Assembly (NCBI GenBank): GCA_023701435.1
Contig: JAMPXB010000012.1
Span: 1 to 64,000 of the forward strand
DNA length: 64,000 bases
Source of the DNA: Bacteriovoracaceae bacterium
GTDB taxonomy: Bacteria > Bdellovibrionota > Bacteriovoracia > Bacteriovoracales > Bacteriovoracaceae
Reading direction: 5' to 3'
In this document: positions 52,090 through 61,859 of the stretch, piece by piece
Numbering within the stretch: the stretch's first letter is position 1
Layout of the letters: every line of letters starts with the position of its first letter
Translations under genes and position numbers: made by a program
The notes under the pieces: generated by a model
Seen by the model: the letters and a program-made list of their open reading frames with translations, nothing else
Databases searched by the model: none
What the model was told of the DNA's origin: nothing

Positions 52090-53327
52090 GCTTCAACCCC
52101 CTTCGGAAATAACATTTTTATGGTTGCTCCCTTGTCTGGATTATTAAAAACAGTGAGTTCCCCTGCTACTGCGTGCATAAAAAGCAGGGAGGAGTAGAGA
52201 CCGAGACCTGTACCATTTTCCTTATTCGTATTAAATGGTTCACCTAAGCGGCCTAATACATCTGTAGTAAATCCTGCTCCCTCATCCTGAATCGATACCA
52301 TAACATGATGTTCATCAGTTTCCAGCTGCATGAGGATGCTTCCCTTAAATTCCATTGACTCCGCTGCATTATCAAGTAGATTTAAAATTGTTTGAGTTAA
52401 ATTAATACGATTCGCCCTGATTTTTGCCTCCACCATTGAAAGATGGAGCCGAACGGAAGGAAATTCTTTCTTCCATTTTGAACTTGTTTCTTTAATTAAT
52501 AAATCAAGTCCTAATACTTCTAAATCAGAATCATCCATACTCAGTTGAGATGAGTTCATCCGTTTTAAGACCATTTCACATTCATCCAAGGCCAGCATGC
52601 ATTCTTTAAGATCATTGCTTGGGTTTGGAGTTTGCCGCCCCAAGCGCTGTAATCTGATTTTAGCAGCATGGAGAGGAGAAGCGAACTCATGTGAGAAGCC
52701 AGAACTTAAAGCGCCAAGCGCACGTAGACGATCAAGTCTTTCGCTTTGAATAGTGATATGGATCAAGCTATTTTGACTTTTCACTAAAAGCTCACCAAAT
52801 GAGTGAGCTATCAAATAAGTGCCTGCAGGAATTAATATTTGCGAGGCCAGATAAGGCAGGGTTTGCAGATTAAACATCATATCCAAGGCATAACTGGTGA
52901 TGAAGATCGGATAAATCTGTATTAGTAAAATACAACTGATAAGAAGTCCGAAGAACATGCCACCAGAACCCACAGTAAAAATGCCACCAATGACGGCAAT
53001 CACATAATAAACTGCATCGAGAGGATTATTACTTCCTCCAGAGAGAAGCAAACACACAGTGAAAAGAATGAGATCCAAGGAGATTTGAGCATTTAAATAG
53101 TTAGTTGAAATGTTCAGATTTTTTTTGGCAGTAATTTTTCTATAGAGGATGGAATTATAAATAAGCACTAAACAAAATATCAGAGCAAAAAGGAGATGAT
53201 TCCGTTGATTTAAATATCCATAGTAGCGGCCCACCAACGACAAAGGGATCTGAATAAAAAGAGAAATAAACCGCAGGCGAACCAGCCATAAAAACCGTTG
53301 TTCTTTTATATTTCTCAGAGCTTCCAT
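52086..53327 (-). CDS. RegB/PrrB-type redox sensor histidine kinase
   Basis: 413 residues. Six N-terminal membrane helices containing GGSNNPL (97-103), close to the RegB quinone-binding motif GGxxNPF. H213 in SSGFSHEFASPLHAAK is the phosphorylation site; HATPase with NLLDNAAESM and GTGLGLYSS. The redox-active Cys that RegB carries after the H-box is not present in the same place, so sensing through quinone is more likely than through disulfide. Partner RegA gene follows. Confidence 0.88.
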   Translation of the reverse strand: MEALRNIKEQRFLWLVRLRFISLFIQIPLSLVGRYYGYLNQRNHLLFALIFCLVLIYNSILYRKITAKKNLNISTNYLNAQISLDLILFTVCLLLSGGSNNPLDAVYYVIAVIGGIFTVGSGGMFFGLLISCILLIQIYPIFITSYALDMMFNLQTLPYLASQILIPAGTYLIAHSFGELLVKSQNSLIHITIQSERLDRLRALGALSSGFSHEFASPLHAAKIRLQRLGRQTPNPSNDLKECMLALDECEMVLKRMNSSQLSMDDSDLEVLGLDLLIKETSSKWKKEFPSVRLHLSMVEAKIRANRINLTQTILNLLDNAAESMEFKGSILMQLETDEHHVMVSIQDEGAGFTTDVLGRLGEPFNTNKENGTGLGLYSSLLFMHAVAGELTVFNNPDKGATIKMLFPKGVEA

Positions 53328-53346
53328 AAATACTTCTACAAGAGAT

Positions 53347-53361
53347 GCAACAATATGTTGC
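53347..53361. promoter_or_regulatory. Perfect inverted repeat between regB-like and TonB-receptor genes
   Basis: GCAACA-ATA-TGTTGC, perfect six-base arms. It lies 20 bases before the kinase start and 70 before the receptor start, within the divergent promoter region, so it may be an operator for a metal- or redox-responsive regulator. Weak -10 TATATT (53386-53391) for the receptor. Confidence 0.55.
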
Positions 53362-53430
53362 GTTTAATTAGGGGTGCATTTGCAGTATATTTACGATCTA
53401 CACTACAACAACACAAAGCGCAATTCCTCT

Positions 53431-55482
53431 ATGAAAATACTTTTTTTTCTTCTTTTTACTACTCCCGTCCTCGCCGCTGATTCGACTGAACTTTCAGAAG
53501 TAGAAGTCATAAACTCAACCCCTGATTTTTCCATCGCCTCGAACAGTACCGACACGGCCACACTGCTACAAAACAGGCCAGGCATTTCAGTCAGAACCGG
53601 TGGAGGACTGTCCTCCCAGCCTGCTATTCATGGCCTCTCTAATGACAGAGTTAATATCCGGATTGATGATGTCCTGATTACTTCAGCATGTTCCAACCAC
53701 ATGAACCCCGCTCTTTCTTATATTGATCCGGCAAAGGTGGAGTTTATTGAAACCATGGCCGGCATCACCCCTGTAAGTTATGGCGGTGACAGCTTAGGTG
53801 GCTCTATTTTAGTCAAATCAAAAAGCCCCGTTTTCTCGGATAAAGATACCCTTTATAAAAAACTCAGAACAACTTCTTATTACAGAAGTAATAATGACAA
53901 CATTGGAGCTTCTTTAGAAACAACTGTAGCATCCGATAAACTTAGCTTTCAATATTCAGGAATGGATGAAAAGGCCAATCGCTACCAAGATGGTGATGGA
54001 AACAGACTTAAAGGGACCATCTATAACCAGAATAATCAGAGTGCCAAACTGGCAGGAAAAATCGGTGATGGGGTACTTGCTCTAAAACTCTCCCATGCAG
54101 TTGTACCTTACCAGGGCTTTGTGAATCAATACATGGACCTGAACGATAACAAAGCTGACGCTGTCAATTTAAGTTATGTCGGAGAAATCCAGGACATCCT
54201 TATTGAGACGAATGTCTCACATCAGGATACCGAACACTATATGGACAAGTTATCATCGGAGCGTCCTGGTAAAATGCCGATGTACACTCAGTCTGATGAA
54301 TTTGGTTACAACTTAAAAACGACTCATCAGTTAAATTCAATCCATACCATGAAACTTGGTGGTGAATATAACCAGTTTCGTCTGGTAGATTGGTGGGAAC
54401 CGGTCACTGGTTCCATGGGCATGTCTCCCGGCGATTTCCAGAGTATTCACAATGGAACAAGAGACCGCTTTGGATTATTTACCGAGATGAATTCCGAGTG
54501 GGGACAGAAATTCAACTCGCTCATCGGAATTCGTTATGACAATGTCCGTATGGATACGGGCGATGTTAAAGGCTACAACACAACGATTAATCTGCCCGCT
54601 GACGCAGCAGCCTTTAATAATGAAGACCATACAAAACAGGACCAGAACTGGGATGCCACTGTCTTAGGTCGCTATCTTGTAAATGAAAAATCAGAAATTG
54701 AACTTGGCTACGCCCGTAAGTCCCGCTCTCCTAATCTTTATGAGCGCTATGCCTGGGCGGGTTCGGTAACAGATCCTGCGCTGAGCGGCCCCGTCCGAAT
54801 GGATATGCGGATGATAAACTGGTTTGGAGATGGTAATGGTTATGTAGGAGATATTGATTTAAAACCTGAGGTCGCCCACATAGTAAGCAGTAGCCTTAAA
54901 CTGAAAGGTTCTGCGAAGGTTTGGGATTTGACTTTAACCCCTTACTTTACTTACGTGGAAGACTTCATAGATGCTGACCTGCTGGCCAGTCCTGCTGCTG
55001 ATGGAAGAAATTATTTAAAGTTTGCCAATCATGATGCTGTTATTATGGGCACCGACTTATCTGGATCAATTGAGTTAAACAAGGAATTCAGAGTCAGTGC
55101 AGTGGCCAGTTACACACGAGGTTACCGTAAAGACGGAAAAACGTCGCTATATCACCTCATGCCGCTTAATGGAAAAATTCAATTGGATCACTCCTTGGAT
55201 AAATGGTCCAATCACGTGGCCTTTCATCTGGTGGAATCAAAAGAACAAGTCAATACCATGCGACTGGAACCAACGACTCCCGGTTACGCTCTCATTGATT
55301 TAGCCACCGCTTATCAGCTCACAAAGCAAGCCAGAGTCGAGCTGGCGGTCTTAAATCTATTAGATAAAAACTACAGCTTGCCACTAGGGGGAATTGACGT
55401 GGTTAATTACACTGCCAAGTCACATACCCCCCTGTCTGGCATGGGAAGATCTATTAACACCAACGTGACTCTGGATTTTTAG
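53431..55482 (+). CDS. TonB-dependent outer-membrane receptor, OprC/NosA-like (copper)
   Basis: 683 residues from ATG 53431. Signal peptide (MKILFFLLFTTPVLA), TonB box-like EVEVIN, plug domain with NRPGISVRTGGG and DRVNIRIDD, then a 22-strand barrel ending NVTLDF. The plug has C87-SNH-M91 (ACSNHMNPALSYIDP) and the barrel H269-Y-M271 (TEHYMD): the CxxxM and HxM motifs that bind copper in OprC, as I recall that family. This makes copper uptake the best guess, zinc (ZnuD-like) the alternative. Ribosome site not obvious. Confidence 0.85.
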   Translation: MKILFFLLFTTPVLAADSTELSEVEVINSTPDFSIASNSTDTATLLQNRPGISVRTGGGLSSQPAIHGLSNDRVNIRIDDVLITSACSNHMNPALSYIDPAKVEFIETMAGITPVSYGGDSLGGSILVKSKSPVFSDKDTLYKKLRTTSYYRSNNDNIGASLETTVASDKLSFQYSGMDEKANRYQDGDGNRLKGTIYNQNNQSAKLAGKIGDGVLALKLSHAVVPYQGFVNQYMDLNDNKADAVNLSYVGEIQDILIETNVSHQDTEHYMDKLSSERPGKMPMYTQSDEFGYNLKTTHQLNSIHTMKLGGEYNQFRLVDWWEPVTGSMGMSPGDFQSIHNGTRDRFGLFTEMNSEWGQKFNSLIGIRYDNVRMDTGDVKGYNTTINLPADAAAFNNEDHTKQDQNWDATVLGRYLVNEKSEIELGYARKSRSPNLYERYAWAGSVTDPALSGPVRMDMRMINWFGDGNGYVGDIDLKPEVAHIVSSSLKLKGSAKVWDLTLTPYFTYVEDFIDADLLASPAADGRNYLKFANHDAVIMGTDLSGSIELNKEFRVSAVASYTRGYRKDGKTSLYHLMPLNGKIQLDHSLDKWSNHVAFHLVESKEQVNTMRLEPTTPGYALIDLATAYQLTKQARVELAVLNLLDKNYSLPLGGIDVVNYTAKSHTPLSGMGRSINTNVTLDF

Positions 55483-56795
55483 TTGGATCCGGCAATTGAG
55501 ATGTCATAAAACATCAGAGGCACAGAGAAAAAAGATTCATCGGTTGATGACAATAAATCTGTGCCAGTTACTTCCACTTGCCGCAAAAGGTCCATAAATT
55601 TTCCAGAAAGAGTAATATTACCAAAAGTCCCTACACGCTCTCCTCTTTCCCAAATATACCCTTTAACGGCCACAGAGAAGGCACCAGTCACCCGGTTAGC
55701 ACCAGAGTGTAAACCGTCCATTTTAATGACTTCCAGATACTTTTTCGGAAGTGGCTTGACATTCTTTCCTTTAATCAAAAGATCTGTCCCATAAACCCCC
55801 AAAGGACTGCTGGCACTGCGGGCAGCATGACCGGTGGTTTGGGCCTTATAATGATTGGCGGTGACTGAATTATGATAAAAAGATTTAAGTACACCATCCT
55901 CAATCAAGCTAAGCGGCTTTCTTTGTACGCCCTCACTGTCAAATTTGCTGGTTCTGAAAGATCGCTCAAAAAGTGGATGATCAATAATTGAGAGATCTTT
56001 GGAAATGACTTCCGTGCCTAAGTGATTGGTCCATGGATTCACTTGATCCATAGCAGACTTGGCCGAATAGAAATTAGAAAAGCAGTTAAATAGACTCTGG
56101 AGAGAATCCTCGGTGAAGCGTATGTTATATTTACCTGTCGGCAAGGTCTTTTCCTGCAGCAGATTACGTGAATGAAAAAGTGCTGTATCAATGACCTTTT
56201 GAAAATTTAGATCTTTGAAGACGTGGGCCATATGAAAGTCATAATAGTTGGATTTTTTTCCTTTCTCATCCATGACGGCAGAGGAAGTGATCGTGTAGCT
56301 TTTATCGCGATAGGTGGTAAATCGACCACGTGAGCTCAGATAATGGGAAAGATAATCTTGTTCTGAATATGAATTATAAGGAACAGCAGTTACCCGATGA
56401 TCAAGTTTTTTGACTCCATTTTCAAGCAGCAGTGCCTTTTCTGTTTTTAAAGCAATGCTTACTTCTTCCTCCGGTAGAAATAATTCATCCTGTAAAGTTC
56501 CAGCAAGATCCAGAATTCTCTCGTGGGCATTAACCTCAGTGGTCTCTGCATTTTGCAAAGCTTGCTTTACCAGAAGCTTCAGGGACTCATCGTCGAGAGA
56601 TTCTGTATAAGAGAGCCCCACTCTTCCGTCTTTAATCACCCGCACACCTAATATCTGTGAACTGGAGACATTGTAGGTAGAGATCGTATTTTTTTGAGCG
56701 CTCATTTTTAATGTTTTCGCACTAGAAAACATCAAATCGGCTTCGGCTTTTTGATCGGTAATTTGATTAATTACTTTTTCCATTAATTGTTTCAT
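55479..56795 (-). CDS. tldE: TldE/PmbA metalloprotease subunit
   Basis: 438 residues with PmbA/TldE features: ILGVRVIKDGRVGLSYTES near the N-terminus and a C-terminal GFTG-like region (RVTGAFSVAVKGYIWERGERV) matching 'gr.tG.fSv.a.G...engE'. No HExxxH motif, as expected for the non-catalytic partner of TldD. ATGA overlap with tldD. Stop overlaps that of the TonB receptor. Confidence 0.92.
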   Translation of the reverse strand: MKQLMEKVINQITDQKAEADLMFSSAKTLKMSAQKNTISTYNVSSSQILGVRVIKDGRVGLSYTESLDDESLKLLVKQALQNAETTEVNAHERILDLAGTLQDELFLPEEEVSIALKTEKALLLENGVKKLDHRVTAVPYNSYSEQDYLSHYLSSRGRFTTYRDKSYTITSSAVMDEKGKKSNYYDFHMAHVFKDLNFQKVIDTALFHSRNLLQEKTLPTGKYNIRFTEDSLQSLFNCFSNFYSAKSAMDQVNPWTNHLGTEVISKDLSIIDHPLFERSFRTSKFDSEGVQRKPLSLIEDGVLKSFYHNSVTANHYKAQTTGHAARSASSPLGVYGTDLLIKGKNVKPLPKKYLEVIKMDGLHSGANRVTGAFSVAVKGYIWERGERVGTFGNITLSGKFMDLLRQVEVTGTDLLSSTDESFFSVPLMFYDISIAGSN

Positions 56796-58171
56796 GCTTG
56801 ACCTCCCACTAAGATTTCATCCACTTTGATCGGAGGCTGCCCTACTGTTGTAGGAATACTGCCGCTTACCGAGCCACACATACCGGCCATCAATTGAAGG
56901 TCTTTTCCGACCATGGAAATTTTTGACATGATATCCGGACCAGTTCCAATCAAGGTTGCACCTTTAACTGGTTTAGTAATTTTACCATCCTCAATGAGAT
57001 AAGCTTCCTGGACTGAAAAGTTAAACTGCCCTGTAGAAGGGTCAACTGAACCGCCGCCCATTTTTTTAGCATAGATACCATTTGGTACAGCTCCTATCAA
57101 CTCCGCGAGTTCATACTCACCGCTTTGAATAAAGGTATTTCTCATTCGGGAGGCAGGAGCATATTTGTAAGATTGTCTGCGGGCCGAACCAGTTCGTTTA
57201 TGGCCGGTCTTCAGCTCACCTAACCTGTCGGATATAAAGTTTTTTAAAATACCATTTTCAATGAGGGTTGTTCTTTGGGTCGGCATTCCCTCATCATCAA
57301 TCGACAAGGATCCCCAGGCACCGGCAATCGTTCCATCATCCAGCGCTGTCACGGCTGAATGGGCAATTTGCTCACCCATTTTATTCCAGAACACACTGGC
57401 CTTTTTTTCTACAGAAGTTGTTTCCAATAAATGACCGCAGGCCTCATGGAAAATAACGCCGCCAAAACCATTATCGATCACCACTGGCATTTTGCCGGCC
57501 GGGCAAGGAGAAGCATAAAGTGTGGTGGTGGCCTGCTTTAAAAGATTTTCACAAACTTCTTCAGTATTGAGTTTTTCAATAAATTCCCAACCCCCAATCG
57601 CACCAGGTCCGTAGAATGCTTCCGTTTGAAGATTTCCATCTTTCATCACTAAATGATGAAAAAGACGAATATAAGGCCTCTCTTCAGTAGCAAAGAGTCC
57701 TTCTGAATTATAGACTTCAATCAGTTGTTTTTTCTTGGTGAAGTTCAACATGACTTGGGAAACTTTTGAATCTTTCCTTAGTCTTTCATCAATATTTTTT
57801 AAATAAGATAATTTGTATTTGGCATCAACTTCTTTATCAAGCATTGTCGGAATCTTGGGATATGAGAGCTTTTCAAAGTTAAGGGTTAAGTCTTTACCTT
57901 TTCCGTTTATCCTGGCCCCAAGAAGATTGGTAATCCGTAAAAGCTCTTCTCGATCAGTTGAGTTTGTATATCCGTAAAGGGCCTGCTCATCATGAATCAA
58001 ACGTATACCAATACCAAAGAGAGTTCCCGACTGACTATCTTCAACCCGTGAGTTTTTAAATACCATTCCATCATTAAATGTTCTTTCCACAAAAACATCG
58101 ACGAAATCCGCACCCGCGCTGATTCCAGCCGCGATAACATCATGGATAACTTGAGGTTGTATTAATTGCAT
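56792..58171 (-). CDS. tldD: TldD metalloprotease catalytic subunit
   Basis: 459 residues. Metal motif H242-EACG-H247 (HExxxH) and C-terminal GMCGS with the Cys ligand. N-terminal RLIHDEQALYGYTN and the middle GAWGSLSIDDEGMPTQRT block are family features. TldD/TldE degrade unfolded or modified peptides and mature some ribosomal peptides; no microcin gene is nearby. TTCAGGAG-type site precedes the ATG. Confidence 0.95.
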   Translation of the reverse strand: MQLIQPQVIHDVIAAGISAGADFVDVFVERTFNDGMVFKNSRVEDSQSGTLFGIGIRLIHDEQALYGYTNSTDREELLRITNLLGARINGKGKDLTLNFEKLSYPKIPTMLDKEVDAKYKLSYLKNIDERLRKDSKVSQVMLNFTKKKQLIEVYNSEGLFATEERPYIRLFHHLVMKDGNLQTEAFYGPGAIGGWEFIEKLNTEEVCENLLKQATTTLYASPCPAGKMPVVIDNGFGGVIFHEACGHLLETTSVEKKASVFWNKMGEQIAHSAVTALDDGTIAGAWGSLSIDDEGMPTQRTTLIENGILKNFISDRLGELKTGHKRTGSARRQSYKYAPASRMRNTFIQSGEYELAELIGAVPNGIYAKKMGGGSVDPSTGQFNFSVQEAYLIEDGKITKPVKGATLIGTGPDIMSKISMVGKDLQLMAGMCGSVSGSIPTTVGQPPIKVDEILVGGQA

Positions 58172-58225
58172 AATTTCTCCTGAAAGAAGAAATTATATAA
58201 GAAGTGGAATCAGATGACACCCGGG

Positions 58226-58741
58226 TTAAAGCAGTGTACTTTGGTCACCCATTCGACGTAGCTCTTCTTTTTTAGAGGAAGAGAGTCCGGTTTCTACCCT
58301 GATTAGTTCATCTAGTTTATCAAAGCTTTGCGACCAGCCCATTTCACATTCTTTGGCACTTTTCTCGTCAGGCAAGCCCCGCTGGTTAATTTTAACTTCG
58401 GTCCCCCCAAGCTTGGAGTTAAATTCAATGGAGCTCTCAAGACTCTTATAGAGCGGCTCTCCATTGGGTTTTGAAATTAATTCATCCCATTGCACAAGCT
58501 TTCTTCCCGGATCAAATTCCCTGAAATGACCAGTACAAATATAAACGCCATCTTGACCAGTATGTTCATAGCGATAACGACCTCCGATCTTCGCTTCAAA
58601 CTGAGGAATCCGAAGAGTCATTCCTTCCGGTGCCGCCCATTTTTCAAGGAGATCGGCACGCACAAAATAATTAAAAAGTGTTTCTCGATCAATAAGAAAG
58701 AATTTAGTTAGCTGTATTTGTTCACTCATCTTTTCCCCCAT
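58226..58741 (-). CDS. AHSA1/SRPBCC-fold protein
   Basis: 171 residues from ATG 58741, where AGGAG gives the better start than the ATG at 58729. Helix-grip fold pattern: IDRETLFNYFVRADLLEKW, GGRYRYEHTGQDG, LVQWDELI, and the long C-terminal helix GWSQSFDKLDELI. Activator of Hsp90 homologue-like, with the usual pocket that binds a hydrophobic ligand. Function unknown. Confidence 0.88.
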   Translation of the reverse strand: MGEKMSEQIQLTKFFLIDRETLFNYFVRADLLEKWAAPEGMTLRIPQFEAKIGGRYRYEHTGQDGVYICTGHFREFDPGRKLVQWDELISKPNGEPLYKSLESSIEFNSKLGGTEVKINQRGLPDEKSAKECEMGWSQSFDKLDELIRVETGLSSSKKEELRRMGDQSTLL

Positions 58742-58883
58742 TTGTTTCTCCTAAGGATAGGCCTGAAACCTGGAATGTAATGTGACACTGAGGCTATTCA
58801 GAGTAAAAAGATAAAGATGCCGCTTTCAATGACTTCCAGGCCTATTCCTCCTATTTTTTTAGCAGTAAAACATCAGGAGTTGT

Positions 58884-60179
58884 ATGACTAAAAAAACACC
58901 TCAAATAAATAGGAAAATTCAGTGTCTGGAACAGGTCGCAGAATTTCCACTCCTGACCGCTTTATTAGGGAGACGCTCCAGAAGATTTGCCGCCGGCGCC
59001 AAAATTGAATCAGGTCCATTTGCCTTTGAATCAAAAAAGAAAGTACAACCTCTTACGGAACTAGAACGGGCCTTAATCGTCTCAAGCATGGCCGGCAATA
59101 CTGGTTGGAGTCATCTGATACCTTACAATCAAAAATACGCACCTCATCTGCCCAATTACGCCGGTAGCGCTGGTGCCAGAACCTTCCCTTCGGCTGCAGG
59201 ATTTCATACCAGCGATTTATTCTTCACGGACGACACAGGGGTGTATTATCTTTCCACCAAAGATGCACCGGCCAGCGAACATAAGCAGATGTCTGCAGAC
59301 ATCGCTGTGGATGAGTGGCTTGACCAAACCCGCAAGCGAACAAAAAAATTATCTGACCAGCGACTTCAAATTCCCAATGAAGAGCCTCATGTAGAAAGTC
59401 ATAACCTATGGGTCAGCAACACCCCTGGTAGCCTTTTTGCTATACCTGTCGTGGATCTTGCGCAACATTCGCTTCTCAATCTTTGTTATCTGGTTCAGAA
59501 CGGATACGGAATTATAGACGATATCAACAAAGAGCAGATTCCTGGTTTAGAGAGGTTCGATAAACTTATTGATCTGAAGTCTCCCTATCCACTTTCATAC
59601 TTAGAGCAAATAGCTTTTGGAGAGGCCACGGTAGAAATTTCCACCTCATGTTATGCGGGAGCCTTATTGTTGCAGGCAATGGGTCTGGGAGGATGGATGT
59701 ATAATGGAGTGGACCGACATTCTGTTTTTGGAGTGAGCGGAGACACTCGAAATAAAGGTCTAGGGTTTCTTGCCGACACTCATCAGGACTGGAATTTTCC
59801 TAACCCCACTGGGCTTCCGGGGATTTTTGAGACAATGTGTCCACCCCACTATCCAGACATGCGTGCAGCAGTGAAAGCAGTAGTCGAAAGAAAATATGGG
59901 AAAGATGGTCCGTTTAATGAAGCTACACCCGGACCATGGAAAGCAACACCGGAGATTCGCAAGAAAGCGGCACCTCACTCCGGTGAATTTATTGATTGTG
60001 TCGCCACTATGGCCCAATATGTTTATGACCGTTTCGGTAAATTTCCGGCATCAACTCCGTCAGCCTATTGCATGATGTATTTGCAAGCGTTTCATTTAGA
60101 CACAGATTTCTATGATCACTTCTACCGACCAGGTTCATATCTTCAAACTCATGCCAATCATCAGCAGGACTGGCATTAA
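58884..60179 (+). CDS. Nitroreductase-like protein of unknown function
   Basis: 431 residues, no signal peptide. N-terminal LTALLGRRSRRFAAGAKIES resembles the FMN-contacting RRSxRxF of nitroreductase/SagB-like folds, and the later AGALLLQAMGLGGWMYNGV resembles their dimer helix. The intervening GARTFPSAAGFH (SAG-like) supports this. Otherwise long insertions are present and no confident family is recognised. AGGAG before ATG 58884. Confidence 0.55.
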   Translation: MTKKTPQINRKIQCLEQVAEFPLLTALLGRRSRRFAAGAKIESGPFAFESKKKVQPLTELERALIVSSMAGNTGWSHLIPYNQKYAPHLPNYAGSAGARTFPSAAGFHTSDLFFTDDTGVYYLSTKDAPASEHKQMSADIAVDEWLDQTRKRTKKLSDQRLQIPNEEPHVESHNLWVSNTPGSLFAIPVVDLAQHSLLNLCYLVQNGYGIIDDINKEQIPGLERFDKLIDLKSPYPLSYLEQIAFGEATVEISTSCYAGALLLQAMGLGGWMYNGVDRHSVFGVSGDTRNKGLGFLADTHQDWNFPNPTGLPGIFETMCPPHYPDMRAAVKAVVERKYGKDGPFNEATPGPWKATPEIRKKAAPHSGEFIDCVATMAQYVYDRFGKFPASTPSAYCMMYLQAFHLDTDFYDHFYRPGSYLQTHANHQQDWH

Positions 60180-60182
60180 TCA

Positions 60183-60911
60183 TTAGTCGAAATTATATTG
60201 AAGGGCGGAGAAGAAATAATTGAATTGAGAAAAGTTATAAACTTTTTCATTATCTACTCCCCCTTCCAGCATTCGATAGCCAAGGTTCCCATGGAATTTT
60301 GGAGTAAAGTAGTAACCGCTCATGAGTGCTATATCGAAGGCACGTCCTTGAGGAGCGGCCAGTCCGTCGAAATCCAGAGCGACCCGAAAACCATTATCCC
60401 GTTTGTATTCTGAAGCGAGATAAAAGAGCGGAACTAATCCGGTATTCTTTTTAAATTTGCGGACATTATCTTGCTTAAGCTCAACCAAAGCATCGCGAAC
60501 CTTTAAGGTCGCACCCAATCTTAAACTCCAGTCTTTTTGATCAATCAATTGATAGAAGTAACTTCCTCGATAGGAATTAAAGGCATATTCAGTATGGATC
60601 TTTTCATTGGCATTAAAAGTCACACTTTGGAATTTGATCTCTTTTGAATAAACCTTGTCTCCCTCAAGTTTTAAAGGAGCATAAAGGAGGCGAAATCCGT
60701 GTTTGGATTTAAATTTATGTGAATAACTTATCCGGTGATAAAAATTGGAATCATCAAATGAAGGGGCCATATTGAACAATGTTCCCTTATCTCCGGGAAT
60801 TTTGATCTTGTTGTATGAATTTTCAACTATTCCTAATTCAAGATTAAATTCGGCTGCTACAGTCAAATTGGAAAAGATTAAAAAAATAAAAATTGCCGCT
60901 GTATTCAACAT
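60183..60911 (-). CDS. Outer-membrane beta-barrel protein
   Basis: 242 residues with signal peptide (MLNTAAIFIFLIFSNLTVAA) and strand-rich sequence throughout, alternating polar and aromatic residues (FRLLYAPLKLEGD, GYYFTPKFHGNLGYRM), ending SALQYNFD. An OmpW/OMP_b-brl-like barrel of eight to ten strands is likely. No terminal Phe, but FD-terminated barrels exist. Function unknown. Confidence 0.7.
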   Translation of the reverse strand: MLNTAAIFIFLIFSNLTVAAEFNLELGIVENSYNKIKIPGDKGTLFNMAPSFDDSNFYHRISYSHKFKSKHGFRLLYAPLKLEGDKVYSKEIKFQSVTFNANEKIHTEYAFNSYRGSYFYQLIDQKDWSLRLGATLKVRDALVELKQDNVRKFKKNTGLVPLFYLASEYKRDNGFRVALDFDGLAAPQGRAFDIALMSGYYFTPKFHGNLGYRMLEGGVDNEKVYNFSQFNYFFSALQYNFD

Positions 60912-61069
60912 TGTTTCTCCTAAAATTATACAATAGAAGAATTTACATTGAGCGAAAAGACAATTTCTCTCAATGCTTTTTTAATATCTTAAGCTTCAAA
61001 GACGTCCTGCAAAATGACCTCTTCATCCTCACGGCTATGATCATCGTAATTCATCAGTGGGAGACACAA

Positions 61070-61858
61070 ATGAAAACTACAAACTTTATCATTGTTCTAA
61101 TGGCCATGGTCATAGCAAGTTGTACAATAAAAACGAAACCGAACGTAAAGGTCAGTGGAGATGAAAAGTCAGAGGACACTATTGCCCTTGAAAAATGGGA
61201 ACGCCTGTTTCAAGAGAATGCTCCTGTTGCGCAAATGGACGTTCACCTGGTGGGTCTTCATCCAATGAAAGATTATCCCACCCACCAAATGGAGGCCCAT
61301 CACTTCTGTAGACAAATGAATGAAGACTTCGCTCAATGTGCCCTTTTTGACGGTAATTCCAAAGAAGCAAACCTTAATGGAGTGGAATATATTATTTCTG
61401 AGAAATTGTTCAATACCCTTCCAGTGAAAGAAAAGAAATTCTGGCATCCTCATAACTATGAAATTCTCTCCGGTCAACTTACCGCGCCGGGACTCCCGGC
61501 AGGGGCAGAAAAGGACTTAATGAGAAAGACAATGAACTCTTATGGGAAAACTTGGCATGTGTGGAACACTGGCCATTTTTCCATGAATGATGCGACCAGC
61601 TTGCCGACTGGGGAGCCAGCACTGGCATGGTCTTTTAACCATGATGGTGAGGTAAAACCAGAACTTGAAAAAAAACTGGAGAAAAAATTTGAAATCAGCT
61701 TCAAAGACCAGCGTCGTCGAAGAAAGGAGCTGGTCAAAGATGCCCACCCACAAGTCGGTGTAAATGATTTGAAGAAAAAGTTTCCCGGAAAACTAGTTGA
61801 TATTCCTGGGGTTCAAGATAGTAAAACGGCCCAGGCCCAAGAAGCGAAAAAGCGTTAA
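61070..61858 (+). CDS. DUF1264 (oil-body-associated-protein-like) lipoprotein
   Basis: 262 residues from ATG 61070, where GGGAG precedes the start. Lipobox VIASC (Cys about 18). The domain matches DUF1264/OBAP: VHLVGLHPMKDYPTHQMEAHHFC, CALFDGNSKEANLNGVEYI, LPVKEKKFWHPHNYEI and KTWHVWNTG. OBAP proteins bind lipid bodies in plants; bacterial members are of unknown function. The His-rich pattern could bind metal. C-terminal Lys/Arg tail. Strong terminator after the stop. Confidence 0.88.
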   Translation: MKTTNFIIVLMAMVIASCTIKTKPNVKVSGDEKSEDTIALEKWERLFQENAPVAQMDVHLVGLHPMKDYPTHQMEAHHFCRQMNEDFAQCALFDGNSKEANLNGVEYIISEKLFNTLPVKEKKFWHPHNYEILSGQLTAPGLPAGAEKDLMRKTMNSYGKTWHVWNTGHFSMNDATSLPTGEPALAWSFNHDGEVKPELEKKLEKKFEISFKDQRRRRKELVKDAHPQVGVNDLKKKFPGKLVDIPGVQDSKTAQAQEAKKR

Positions 61859-61859
61859 T

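Noticed and set aside
53374-53430. 19-residue extension of the TonB receptor
   Set aside because: It would place hydrophilic residues before a complete signal peptide and overlap the -10-like element.
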